Below, piece after piece: positions 8,660 to 21,318 of a stretch of DNA of 64,000 nucleotides; the first letter of the stretch is position 1; each line of letters opens with the position of its first letter. Below the pieces are notes generated by a model. That model did no database searches and was not told where the DNA came from. It saw only the letters and a program-made list of their open reading frames with translations. The position numbers were made by a program, and so were the translations under genes. The stretch comes from Coriaria nepalensis. Its lineage: Eukaryota; Streptophyta; Magnoliopsida; Cucurbitales; Coriariaceae. The DNA is taken from the NCBI GenBank assembly GCA_027186245.1, contig CP114481.1, positions 21,731,501 to 21,795,500 on the forward strand. The letters are read 5' to 3'.

Positions 8660-11600
8660 CGCCCTTCAAACATTATTTTCTCACATAACTTGCAATTAAT
8701 CTACTGAAGACAACAACACATTATTTTAGCATTAAAAAGCATATCACTCAGTCTTTTCAATCATTAAATTGTTTGAAGGCACTTCGAACCAATTCTATTT
8801 TTGAATTTAGAACACGACTTTCATGCATAACTTGCACTTGATCTATTGAAGGCAACTATTCATTTTTTTAGCCTTAAAGTCATATTATTACCTCTCTTTT
8901 AGTCATTAAATCTTTCGGAATCACTTCGAATGAAATTCGGCCTTTAAACATGACTTTCGTGCATAACTTGCAGTTGATCTATTGAAGGCAACAATGCATT
9001 TGTTTAGCCTTAAAGTCATGTCACTGAGTCTGTTCTAGTCATTAAATCATTCTAAATTAATTCGAACGAATTCTATTTTCGCCCTTCAAACATTATTTTC
9101 TCACATAACTTGCAATTAATCTACTGAAGACAACAACACATTATTTTAGCATTAAAAAGCATATCACTCAGTCTTTTCAATCATTAAATTGTTTGAAGGC
9201 ACTTCGAACCAATTCTATTTTTGAATTTAGAACACGACTTTCATGCATAACTTGCACTTGATCTACTGAAGGCAACTATTCATTTTTTTAGCCTTAAAGT
9301 CATATTATTGCGTCTCTTTTAGTCATTAAATCTTTCTGAATCACTTTGAATGAAATTCGGCCTTTAAACATGACTTTCGTGCATAACTTGCAGTTGATCT
9401 ATTGAAGGCAACAATGCATTTGTTTAGCCTTAAAGTCATGTCACTGACTCTCTTCTAGTCATTAACTCATTCAAAATTAATTCGAACGAATTCTATTTTC
9501 GCCTTTCAAACATTATTTTCTTACATAACTTGCAATTAATCTACTGAACACAACAATGCATTATTTTAGCATTCAAAAACATATCTCTCCATCTTTTCAA
9601 TCATTAAATTGTTTGAAGGCACTTCGAACCAATTCTATTTTTGAATTTAGAACACGACTTTCATGTATAACTTGCACTTGATCTGTTGAAGGCAACTATT
9701 CATTTTTTTTGCCTTAAAGTCATATTATTGCGTCTCTTTTAGTCATTAAATCTTTCGGAATCACTTCGAATGAAATTCGGCCTTTAAACATGACTTTCGT
9801 GCATAACTTGCAGTTGATCTATTGAAGGCAACAATGCATTTGTTTAGCCTTAAAGTCATGTCACTGAGTCTCTTCTAGTCATTAAATCATTCTAAATTAA
9901 TTCGAACGAATACTATTTTCGCCCTTCAAACATTATTTTCTTACATAACTTGCAATTAATCTACTGAAGACAACAACACATTATTTTAGCATTACAAAGC
10001 ATATCACTCAGTCTTTTCAATCATTAAATTGTTTGAAGGCACTTCGAACCAATTCTATTTTTGAATTTAGAACACGACTTTCATGCATAACTTGCACTTG
10101 ATCTATTGAAGGCAACTATTCATTTTTTTTGCCTTAAAGTCATATTATTGCGTCTCTTTCAGTCATTAAATCTTTCGGAATCACTCCGAATGAAATTCGG
10201 CCTTTAAACAAGACTTTCGTGCATAACTTGCAGTTGATCTATTGAAGGCAACAATGCATTTGTTTAGCCTTAAAGTCGTGTCACTGACTCTCTTCCAGTC
10301 ATTAAATCATTCAAAATTAATTCGAACGGATTCTATTTTCGCCCTTCAAATATTATTTTCTTACATTATTTGCAATTAATCTATTGAAGACAACAATGAA
10401 TTATTTTACCATTAAAAAGCACATGACTCAGTCTTTTCAATCATTAAATTGTTTGAAGGCACTTCGAACCAATTCTATTTTTGAATTTAGAACACGACTT
10501 TCATGCATAACTTGCACTTGATCTATTGAAGGAAACTATTCATTTTTTTAGCCTTAAAGTCATATTATTGCGTCTCTCTTAGTCATTAAATCTTTCGGAA
10601 TCACTTCGAATGAAATTCGGCCTTTAAAAATGACTTTCGTGTATAACTTGCAGTTGATCTATTGAAGGCAACAATGCATTTGTTTAGCCTTAAAGTCATG
10701 TCACTGAGTCTGTTCTAGTCATTAAATCATTCTAAATTAATTCGAACGAATTCTATTTTCGCCCTTCAAACATTATTTTCTCACATTACTTGCAATTAAT
10801 CCACTGAAGACAACAACACATTATTTTAGCATTAAAAAGCATATCACTCAGTCTTTTCAATCATTAAATTGTTTGAAGGCACTTCGAACCAATTCTATTT
10901 TTGAATTTAGAACACGACTTTCATGCATAACTTGCACTTGATCTATTGAAGGCAACTATTCATTTTTTTACCCTTAAAGTCATATTATTGCGTCTCTTTT
11001 AGTCATTAAATCTTCCTAAATCACTTCGAACGAAATTCAGCCTTTAAACTTGACTTTCGTGCATAACTTGCAGTTGATCTATTGAAGGCAACAATGCATT
11101 TGTTTAGCCTTAAAGTCATGTCACTGAGTCTGTTCTAGTCATTAAATTATTCTAAATTTATTCGAACGAATTCTATTTTCGCCCTTCAAACATTATTTTC
11201 TTACATAACTTGCAATTAATCTACTGAAGACAACAATGCATTATTTTAGCATTCAAAAACATATCTCTCCGTCTTTTCAATCATTAAATTGTTTGAAGGC
11301 ACTTCGAACCAATTCTATTTTTGAATTTAGAACACGACTTTCATGCATAACTTGCACTTGATCTATTGAAGGCAACTATTCATTTTTTTTGCCTTAAAGT
11401 CATATTATTGCGTCTCTTTTAGTCATTAAATCTTTCGGAATCACTTCGAATGAAATTCGGCCTTTAAACATGACTTTCGTGCATAACTTGCAGTTGATCT
11501 ATTGAAGGCAACAATGCATTTGTTTAGCCTTAAAGTCATGTCACTGAGTCTGTTCTAGTCATTAACTCATTCAAAATTAATTCGAATGAATTCTATTTTC

Positions 11601-12439
11601 GCCCTTCAAACATTATTTTCTTACATAACTTGCAATTAATCTACTGAAGACAACAATGCATTATTTTAGCATTAAAAAGCATATCACTCAGTCTTTTCAA
11701 TCATTAAATTGTTTGAAGGCACTTCGAACCAATTCTATTTTTGAATTTAGAATACGACTTTCATGCATAACTTGCACTTGATCTATTGAAGGCAACTATT
11801 CATTTTTTTAGCCTGAAAGTCATATTATTGCGTCTCTTTTAGTCATTAAATCTTTCGGAATCACTTCGAATGAAATTCGACCTTTAAACATGACTTTGGT
11901 GCATAACTTGCAGTTGATCTATTGAAGGCAACAATGCATTTGTTTAGCCTTAAAGTCATGTCACTGAGTCCGTTCTAGTCATTAAATCATTCAAAATTAA
12001 TTCGAACGAATTCTATTTTCGCCCTTCAAACATTATTTTCTTACATAACTTGCAATTAATCTACTGAACACAACAACGCATTATTTTAGCATTAAAAAGC
12101 ATATCACTCAGTCTTTTCAATCATTAAATTGTTTGAAGGCACTTCGAACCAATTTTATTTTTGAATTTAGAACACGACTTTCATGCATAACTTGCACTTG
12201 ATCTATTAAAGGCAACTATTTATTTTTTTAGCCTTAAAGTCATATTATTGCGTCTCTTTTAGTCATTAAATCTTTCTAAATCACTCCGAACGAAATTCAG
12301 CCTTTAAACATGACTTTCGTGCATAACTTGCAGTTGATCTATTGAAGGCAACAATGCATTTGTTTAGCCTTAAAGTTATGTCACTGACTCTCTTCTAGTC
12401 ATTAACTCATTCAAAATTAATTCGAACGAATTCTATTTT
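8660..12439 (+). repeat. Nine monomers with no clear higher-order period
   Basis: Units start at 8660, 9080, 9500, 9920, 10340, 10760, 11180, 11600 and 12020, all 420 bp. Variants mix types from the left HOR (ATCTCTCC in 9500 and 11180, GAATACGACT in 11600) with types found further right. The unit at 10340 carries a distinct A (CTATTGAAGACAACAATGAA, TTTTACCATT, CACATGACTCAG) that recurs at intervals across the window. Confidence 0.85.
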
Positions 12440-14539
12440 CGCCTTTCAAACATTATTTTCTCACATAACTTGCAATTAATCTACTGAAGACAACAACACA
12501 TTATTTTAGCATTAAAAAGCATATCACTCAGTCTTTTCAATCATTAAATTGTTTGAAGGCACTTCGAACCAATTCTATTTTTGAATTTAGAACACGACTT
12601 TCATGCATAACTTGCACTTGATCTATTGAAGGCAACTATTCATTTTTTTAGCCTTAAAGTCATATTATTGCGTCTCTTTTAGTCATTAAATCTTTCTAAA
12701 TCACTCCGAACGAAATTCAGCCTTTAAACATGACTTTCGTGCATAACTTGCCGTTGATCTATTGAAGGCAATAATGCATTTGTTTAGCCTTAAAGTCATG
12801 TCACTGAGTCTGTTCTAGTCATTAAATCATTCTAAATTAATTCGAACGAATACTATTTTCGCCCTTCAAACATTATTTTCTTACATAACTTGCAATTAAT
12901 CTACTGAAGACAACAACACATTATTTTAGCATTAAAAAGCATATCACTCAGTCTTTTCAATCATTAAATTGTTTGAAGGCACTTCGAACCAATTCTATTT
13001 TTGAATTTAGAACACGACTTTCATGCATAACTTGCACTTGATCTATTGAAGGCAACTATTCATTTTTTTAGCCTTAAAGTCATATTATTGCGTCTCTTTT
13101 AGTCATTAAATCTTTTTAAATCACTCCGAACGAAATTCAGCCTTTAAACATGACTTTCGTGCATAACTTGCCGTTGATCTATTGAAGGCAACAATGCATT
13201 TGTTTAGCCTTAAAGTCATGTCACTGAGTCTGTTCTAGTCATTAAATCATTCTAAATTAATTCGAACGAATTCTATTTTCGCCCTTCAAACATTATTTTC
13301 TTACATAACTTGCAATTAATCTACTGAAGACAACAACGCATTATTTTAGCATTAAAAAGCATATCACTCAGTCTTTTCAATCATTAAATTGTTTGAAGGC
13401 ACTTCGAACCAATTCTATTTTTGAATTTAGAACACGACTTTCATGCATAACTTGCACTTGATCTATTGAAGGCAACTATTCATTTTTTTAGCCTTAAAGT
13501 CATATTATTGCGTCTCTTTTAGTCATTAAATCTTTCTAAATCACTCCGAACGAAATTCAGCCTTTAAACATGACTTTCGTGCATAACTTGCCGTTGATCT
13601 ATTGAAGGCAACAATGCATTTGTTTAGCCTTAAAGTCATGTCACTGAGTCTGTTCTAGTCATTAAATCATTCTAAATTAATTCGAACGAATACTATTTTC
13701 GCCCTTCAAACATTATTTTCTTACATAACTTGCAATTAATCTACTGAAGACAACAACACATTATTTTAGCATTAAAAAGCATATCACTCAGTCTTTTCAA
13801 TCATTAAATTGTTTGAAGGCACTTCGAACCAATTCTATTTTTGAATTTAGAACACGACTTTCATGCATAACTTGCACTTGATCTATTGAAGGCAACTATT
13901 CATTTTTTTAGCCTTAAAGTCATATTATTGCGTCTCTTTTAGTCATTAAATCTTTCTAAATCTCTCCGAACGAAATTCAGCCTTTAAACATGACTTTCGT
14001 GCATAACTTGCCGTTGATCTATTGAAGGCAACAATGCATTTGTTTAGCCTTAAAGTCATGTCACTGAGTCTGTTCTAGTCATTAAATCATTCTAAATTAA
14101 TTCGAACGAATTCTATTTTCGCCCTTCAAACATTATTTTCTTACATAACTTGCAATTAATCTACTGAAGACAACAACGCATTATTTTAGCATTAAAAAGC
14201 ATATCACTCAGTCTTTTCAATCATTAAATTGTTTGAAGGCACTTCGAACCAATTCTATTTTTGAATTTAGAACACGACTTTCATGCATAACTTGCACTTG
14301 ATCTATTGAAGGCAACTATTCATTTTTTTAGCCTTAAAGTCATATTATTGCGTCTCTTTTAGTCATTAAATCTTTCTAAATCACTCCGAATGAAATTCAG
14401 CCTTTAAACATGACTTTCGTGCATAACTTGCCGTTGATCTATTGAAGGCAACAATGCATTTGTTTAGCCTTAAAGTCATGTCACTGAGTCTGTTCTAGTA
14501 ATTAAATCATTCTAAATTAATTCGAACGAATACTATTTT
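12440..14539 (+). repeat. 840-bp dimer HOR block
   Basis: From 12860 the units alternate: those preceded by GAATACTATTTT carry AACAACACATT, those preceded by GAATTCTATTTT carry AACAACGCATT. Dimers are 12860-13699 and 13700-14539; the unit at 12440 belongs to the same family. Shared markers are CACTCCGAACG or CTCTCCGAACG at the end of B and CTTGCCGTTGATC in C. The alternating loss of GAATTC predicts an 840-bp EcoRI fragment from this block. Confidence 0.88.
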
Positions 14540-15800
14540 CGCCCTTCAAACATTATTTTCTTACATAACTTGCAATTAATCTACTGAAGACAACAACACA
14601 TTATTTTAGCATTAAAAAGCATATCACTCAGTCTTTTCAATCATTAAATTGTTTGAAGGCACTTCGAACCAATTCTATTTTTGAATTTAGAACACGACTT
14701 TCATGCATAACTTGCACTTGATCTATTGAAGGCAACTATTCATTTTTTTTAGCCTTAAAGTCATATTATTGCGTCTCTTTTAGTCATTAAATCTTTCTAA
14801 ATCTCTCCGAACGAAATTCAGCCTTTAAACATGACTTTCGTGCATAACTTGCCGTTGATCTATTGAAGGCAACAATGCATTTGTTTAGCCTTAAAGTCAT
14901 GTCACTGAGTCTGTTCTAGTCATTAAATAATTCTAAATTAATTCGAACGAATTCTATTTTCGCCCTTCAAACATTATTTTCTTACATAACTTGCAATTAA
15001 TCTACTGAAGACAACAACGCATTATTTTAGCATTAAAAAGCATATCACTCAGTCTTTTCAATCATTAAATTGTTTGAAGGCACTTCGAACCAATTCTATT
15101 TTTGAATTTAGAACACGACTTTCATGCATAACTTGCACTTGATCAATTGAAGGCAACTATTCATTTTTTTAACCTTAAAGTCATATTATTGCGTCTCTTT
15201 TAGTCATTAAATCTTTCTAAATCACTTCGAACGAAATTCAGCCTTTAAACATAACTTTCGTGCATAACTTGCAGTTGATCTATTGAAGGCAACAATGCAT
15301 TTGTTTAGCCTTAAAGTCATGTCACTGAGTCTGTTCTAGTCATTAAATCATTCTAAATTAATTCGAACGAATACTATTTTCGCCCTTCAAACATTATTTT
15401 CTTACATAACTTGCAATTAATCTACAGAAGACAACAACACATTATTTTAGCATTAAAAAGCATATCACTCAGTCTTTTCAATCATTAAATTGTTTGAAGG
15501 CACTTCGAACCAATTCTATTTTTGAATTTAGAACACGACTTTCATGCATAACTTGCACTTGATCTATTGAAGGCAACTATTCATTTTTTTAGCCTTAAAG
15601 TCATATTATTGCGTCTCTTTTAGTCATTAAATCTTTCTAAATCACTCCGAACGAAATTCAGCCTTTAAACATGACTTTCGTGCATAACTTGCCGTTGATC
15701 TATTAAAGGCAACAATGCATTTGTTTAGCCTTAAAGTCATGTCACTGAGTCTGTTCTAGTCATTAAATCATTCTAAATTAATTCGAACGAATACTATTTT
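14540..15800 (+). repeat. 1260-bp trimer HOR, copy 1
   Basis: Units start at 14540 (CTCTCCGAACG; 421 bp from one extra T near 14750), 14961 (GATCAATTGA, AACCTTAAAG, ACATAACTTTCG) and 15381 (CTACAGAAG). The block grows out of the 840-bp dimer pattern, since the unit at 14540 matches the one at 13700. Confidence 0.88.
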
Positions 15801-17060
15801 CGCCCTTCAAACATTATTTTCTTACATAACTTGCAATTAATCTACTGAAGACAACAACACATTATTTTAGCATTAAAAAGCATATCACTCAGTCTTTTCA
15901 ATCATTAAATTGTTTGAAGTTACTTCGAACCAATTCTATTTTTGAATTTAGAACACGACTTTCATGCATAACTTGCACTTGATCTATTGAAGGCAACTAT
16001 TCATTTTTTTAGCCTTAAAGTCATATTATTGCGTCTCTTTTAGTCATTAAATCTTTCTAAATCTCTCCGAACGAAATTCAGCCTTTAAACATGACTTTCG
16101 TGCATAACTTGCCGTTGATCTATTGAAGGCAACAATGCATTTGTTTAGCCTTAAAGTCATGTCACTGAGTCTGTTCTAGTCATTAAATCATTCTAAATTA
16201 ATTCGAACGAATTCTATTTTCGCCCTTCAAACATTATTTTCTTACATAACTTGCAATTAATCTACTGAAGACAACAACGCATTATTTTAGCATTAAAAAG
16301 CATATCATTCAGTCTTTTCAATCATTAAATTGTTTGAAGGCACTTCGAACCAATTCTATTTTTGAATTTAGAACACGACTTTCATGCATAACTTGCACTT
16401 GATCAATTGAAGGCAACTATTCATTTTTTTAACCTTAAAGTCATATTATTGCGTCTCTTTTAGTCATTAAATCTTTCTAAATCACTTCGAACGAAATTCA
16501 GCCTTTAAACATAACTTTCGTGCATAACTTGCAGTTGATCTATTGAAGGCAACAATGCAATTGTTTAGCCTTAAAGTCATGTCACTGAGTCTGTTCTAGT
16601 CATTAAATCATTCTAAATTAATTCGAACGAATACTATTTTCGCCCTTCAAACATTATTTTCTTACATAACTTGCAATTAATCTACAGAAGACAACAACAC
16701 ATTATTTTAGCATTAAAAAGCATATCACTCAGTCTTTTAAATCATTAAATTGTTTGAAGGCACTTCGAACCAATTCTATTTTTGAATTTAGAACACGACT
16801 TTCATGCATAACTTGCACTTGATCTATTGAAGGCAACTATTCATTTTTTTAGCCTCAAAGTCATATTATTGCGTCTCTTTTAGTCATTAAATCTTTTTGA
16901 ATCACTTCGAATGAAATTCGGCCTTTAAACATGACTTTCGTGCATAACTTGCAGTTGATCTATTGAAGGCAACAATGCATTTGTTTAGCCTTAAAGTCAT
17001 GTCACTGAGTCTCTTCTAGTCATTAAATCATTCAAAATTAATTCGAATGAATTCTATTTT
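15801..17060 (+). repeat. 1260-bp trimer HOR, copy 2
   Basis: Units start at 15801, 16221 and 16641 and repeat the marker order of the previous trimer (CTCTCCG, GATCAATTGA, CTACAGAAG). The last unit switches within B to another type (AGCCTCAAAG, CTTTTTGAATC), so copy 2 ends in a recombinant. Confidence 0.86.
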
Positions 17061-17900
17061 CGCCCTTCAAACATTATTTTCTTACATAACTTGCAATTAA
17101 TCTACTGAAGACAACAATGCATTATTTTAGCATTAAAAAGCATATCACTCAGTCTTTTCAATCATTAAATTGTTTAAAGGCACTTCGAACCAATTCTATT
17201 TTTGAATTTAGAACACGACTTTCATGCATAACTTGCACTTGATCTATTGAAGGCAACTATTCATTTTTTTAGCCTTAAAGTCATATTATTGCGTCTCTTT
17301 TAGTCATTAAATCTTTCGGAATCACTTCGAATGAAATTCGGCCTTTAAACAAGACTTTCGTGCATAACTTGCAGTTGATCTATTGAAGGCAACAATGCAT
17401 TTGGTTAGCCTTAAAGTCATGTCACTGACTCTCTTCCAGTCATTAAATCATTCAAAATTAATTCGAACGGATTCTATTTTCGCCCTTCAAATATTATTTT
17501 CTTACATAATTTGCAATTAATCTATTGAAGACAACAATCAATTATTTTACCATTAAAAAGCACATGACTCAGTCTTTTCAATCATTAAATTGTTTGAAGG
17601 CACTTCGAACCAATTCTATTTTTGAATTTAGAACACGACTTTCATGCATAACTTGCACTTGATCTATTGAAGGCAACTATTCATTTTTTTAGCCTTAAAG
17701 TCATATTATTGCGTCTCTCTTAGTCATTAAATCTTTCGGAATCACTTCGAATGAAAATCGGCCTTTAAACATGACTTTCGTGCATAACTTGCAGTTGATC
17801 TATTGAAGGCAACAATGCATTTGTTTAGCCTTAAAGTCATGTCACCGAGTCTCTTCTAGTCATTAAATCATTCAAAATTAATTCGAATGAATTCTATTTT
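17061..17900 (+). repeat. Two monomers related to 9920-10759
   Basis: Units start at 17061 and 17481. From C of the first through B of the second they share private variants with the sequence 7141 bp upstream: AAGACTTTCG, CTCTCTTCCAG, ATTCGAACGGATTC, AATATTATT and the CACATGACTCAG form of A. This is a displaced copy of an older segment. Confidence 0.8.
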
Positions 17901-19189
17901 CGCCCTTCAAACATTATTTTCTTACATAACTTGCAATTAATCTACTGAAGACAACAATGCATTATTTTAGCATTAAAAAGCATATCACTCAGTCTTTTCA
18001 ATCATTAAATTGTTTGAAGGCACTTCGAACCAATTCTATTTTTGAATTTAGAACACGACTTTCATGCATAACTTGCACTTGATCTATTGAAGGCAACAAT
18101 TCATTTTTTTAGCGTTAAAGTCATATTATTGCATCTCTTTTAGTCATTAAATCTATCTGAATCACTTCGAATGAAATTCGGCCTTTAAACATGACTTTCG
18201 TGCATAACTTGCAGTTGATCTATTGAAGGCAACAATGCATTTGTTTAGCCTTAAAGTCATGTCACTGAGTCTGTTCTAGTCATTAAATCATTCTAAATTA
18301 ATTCGAACGAATTCTATTTTCGCCCTTTAAACATTATTTTCTTACATAACTTGCAATTAATCTACTGAAGACAACAATGCATTGTTTTAGCATTAAAAAG
18401 CATATCACTCAGTCTTTTTAATCATTAAATTGTTTGAAGGCACTTCGAACCAATTCTATTTTTGAATTTAGAACACGACTTTCATGCATAACTTGCACTT
18501 GATCTATTGAAGGCAACTATTCATTTTTTTAGCCTTAAAGTCATATTATTGCGGCTCTTTTAGTTATTAAATCTTTCTAAATCACTTCCTTCGAAATTCG
18601 GCCTTTAAACATGACTTTCGTATATAACTTGCAGTTGATCTATTGAAGGCAACAATGCATTTGTTTAGCCTTAAAGTCATGTCACTGAGTCTCTTCTAGT
18701 CATTAAATCATTCAAAATTAATTCGAACGAATTCTATTTTCGCCCTTCAAACATTATTTTCTTACATAACTTGCAATTAATCTACTGAAGACAACAATGC
18801 ATTATTTTAGCATTAAAAAGCATATCACTCAGTCTTTTTAATCATTAAATTGTTTAAAGGCACTTTGAACCAATTCTATTTTTGAATTTAGAACACAACT
18901 TTCATGCATAACTTGCACTTGATCTATTGAAGGCAAGTATTCATTTTTTTAGCCATAAAGTCATATTATTGCGTCTCTCTTAGTCATTAAATCTTTCGGA
19001 ATCACTTCGAATGAAATTCGGCCTTTAAACATGACTTTCGTGCATAACTTGCAGTTGATCTATTGAAGGCAACAATGCATTTGTTTAGCCTTAAAGTCAT
19101 GTCACTGAGTCTGTTCTAGTCATTATCATGTCACTGAGTCTCCTCTAGTCATTAAATCATTCAAAATTAATTCGAATGAATTCTATTTT
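17901..19189 (+). repeat. 1289-bp HOR, copy 1 (three units)
   Basis: Units start at 17901 (GGCAACAATTC, AGCGTTAAAG, CTATCTGAATC), 18321 (CTTCCTTCGAAATTCGG, CGTATATAAC) and 18741 (GGCAAGTATTC, AGCCATAAAG). The third unit is 449 bp because of a 29-bp tandem duplication at 19097-19154. Unit 18321 carries one of the first CCTTCG forms of the B/C junction. Confidence 0.88.
19097..19154 (+). repeat. 29-bp tandem duplication inside subunit C
   Basis: The segment from TCATGTCACTGAG to AGTCATTA (19097-19125) is repeated at 19126-19154 with CTGTTC changed to CTCCTC. TCAT occurs at both ends of the unit, so slippage between short direct repeats is a likely cause. The same insertion occurs 1289 bp later. 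Confidence 0.92.
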
Positions 19190-20478
19190 CGCCCTTCAAA
19201 CATTATTTTCTTACATAACTTGCAATTAATCTACTGAAGACAACAATGCACTATATTAGCATTAAAAAGCATATCACTCAGTCTTTTCAATCATTAAATT
19301 GTTTGAAGGCACTTCGAACCAATTCTATTTTTTAATTTAGAACACGACTTTCATGCATAACTTGCACTTGATCTATTGAAGGCAACAATTCATTTTTTTA
19401 GCGTTAAAGTCATATTATTGCGTCTCTTTTAGTCATTAAATCTATCTGAATCACTTCGAATGAAATTCGGCCTTTAAACATGACTTTCGTGCATAACTTG
19501 CAGTTGATCTATTGAAGGCAACAATGCATTTGTTTAGCCTTAAAGTCATGTCACTGAGTCTCTTCTAGTCATTAAATCATTCAAAATTAATTCAAACGAA
19601 TTCTATTTTCGCCCTTCAAACATTATTTTCTTACATAACTTGCAATTAATCTACTGAAGACAACAATGCATTATTTTAGCATTAAAAAGCATATCACTCA
19701 GTCTTTTCAATCATTAAATTGTTTGAAGGCACTTCGAACCAATTCTATTTTTGAATTTAGAACACGACTTTCATGCATAACTTGCACTTGAGCTATTGAA
19801 GGCAACTATTCATTTTTTTAGCCTTAAAGTCATATTATTGCGTCTCTTTTAGTCATTAAATCTTTCTGAATCACTTCGAATGAAAATCGGCCTTTAAACA
19901 TGACTTTCGTATATAACTTGCAGTTGATCTATTGAAGGCAACAATGCATTTGTTTAGCCTTAAAGTCATGTCACTGAGTCTCTTCTAGTCATTAAATCAT
20001 TCAAAATTAATTCGAACGAATTCTATTTTCGCCCTTCAAACATTATTTTCTTACATAACTTGCAATTAATCTACTGAAGACAACAATGCATTATTTTAGC
20101 ATTAAAAAGCATATCACTCAGTCTTTTTAATCATTAAATTGTTTAAAGGCACTTTCAACCAATTCTATTTTTGAATTTAGAACACGACTTTCATGCATAA
20201 CTTGCACTTGATCTATTGAAGGCAAGTATTCATTTTTTTAGCCATAAAGTCATATTATTGCGTCTCTCTTAGTCATTAAATCTTTCGGAATCACTTCGAA
20301 TGAAATACGGCCTTTAAACATGACTTTCGTGCATAACTTGCAGTTGATCTATTGAAGGCAACAATGCATTTGTTTAGCCTTAAAGTCATGTCACTGAGTC
20401 TGTTCTTGTCATTATCATGTCACTGAGTCTCTTCTAGTCATTAAATCATTCAAAATTAATTCGAATGAATTCTATTTT
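19190..20478 (+). repeat. 1289-bp HOR, copy 2 (three units)
   Basis: Units start at 19190, 19610 and 20030. First and third match copy 1 (AGCGTTAAAG with CTATCTGAATC; GGCAAGTATTC with the 29-bp duplication). The middle unit differs in A and B (GAGCTATTG, GAATGAAAATCGG) but keeps CGTATATAAC in C, so it is a chimera. Confidence 0.86.
20386..20443 (+). repeat. 29-bp tandem duplication, second occurrence
   Basis: Same insertion at the same place as 19097-19154, exactly 1289 bp downstream. The first half reads CTGTTCTTG here, a private change. It is inherited through the HOR, not an independent event. Confidence 0.92.
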
Positions 20479-21318
20479 CGCCCTTCAAACATTATTTTCT
20501 TACATAACTTGCAATTAATCTACTGAAGACAACAATGCATTATATTAGCATTAACAAGCATATCACTCAGTCTTTTCAATCATTAAATTGTTTGAAGGCA
20601 CTTCGAACCAATTCTATTTTTTAATTTAGAACACGACTTTCATGCATAACTTGCACTTGATCTATTGAAGGCAACAATTCATTTTTTTAGCGTTAAAGTC
20701 ATATTATTGCGTCTCTTTTAGTCATTAAATCTATCTGAATCACTTCGAATGAAATTCGGCCTTTAAACATGACTTTCGTGCATAACTTGCAGTTGATCTA
20801 TTGAAGGCAACAATGCATTTGTTTAGCCTTAAAGTCATGTCACTGAGTCTGTTCTAGTCATTAAATCATTCTAAATTAATTCGAACGAATTCTATTTTCG
20901 CCCTTTAAACATTATTTTCTTACATAACTTGCAATTAATCTACTGAAGACAACAATGCATTATTTTAGCATTAAAAAGCATATCACTCAGTCTTTTTAAT
21001 CATTAAATTGTTTGAAGGCACTTCGAACCAATTCTATTTTTGAATTTAGAACACGACTTTCATGCATAACTTGCACTTGATCTATTGAAGGCAACTATTC
21101 ATTTTTTTAGCCTTAAAGTCATATTATTGCGGCTCTTTTAGTTATTAAATCTTTCTAAATCACTTCCTTCGAAATTCGGCCTTTAAACATGACTTTCGTA
21201 TATAACTTGCAGTTGATCTATTGAAGGCAACAATGCATTTGTTTAGCCTTAAAGTCATGTCACTGAGTCTCTTCTAGTCATTAAATCATTCAAAATTAAT
21301 TCGAACGAATTCTATTTT
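20479..21318 (+). repeat. 1289-bp HOR, partial copy 3
   Basis: Units start at 20479 and 20899 and match the units at 17901 and 18321 closely, including TTTAAAC, GCGGCTCTTTTAGTTATT and CTTCCTTCGAAATTCGG. The third unit expected at 21319 begins similarly (CTTTTTAATC, TTTAAAGGCACTTTGAACC) but changes in B and lacks the 29-bp duplication. Confidence 0.85.

Noticed and set aside
18621..18630. TATA-box promoter created by CGTATATAAC
   Set aside because: The variant TATATAA occurs in many C subunits but is one step from GTGCATAAC, and no transcription unit follows. Composition alone predicts such matches.
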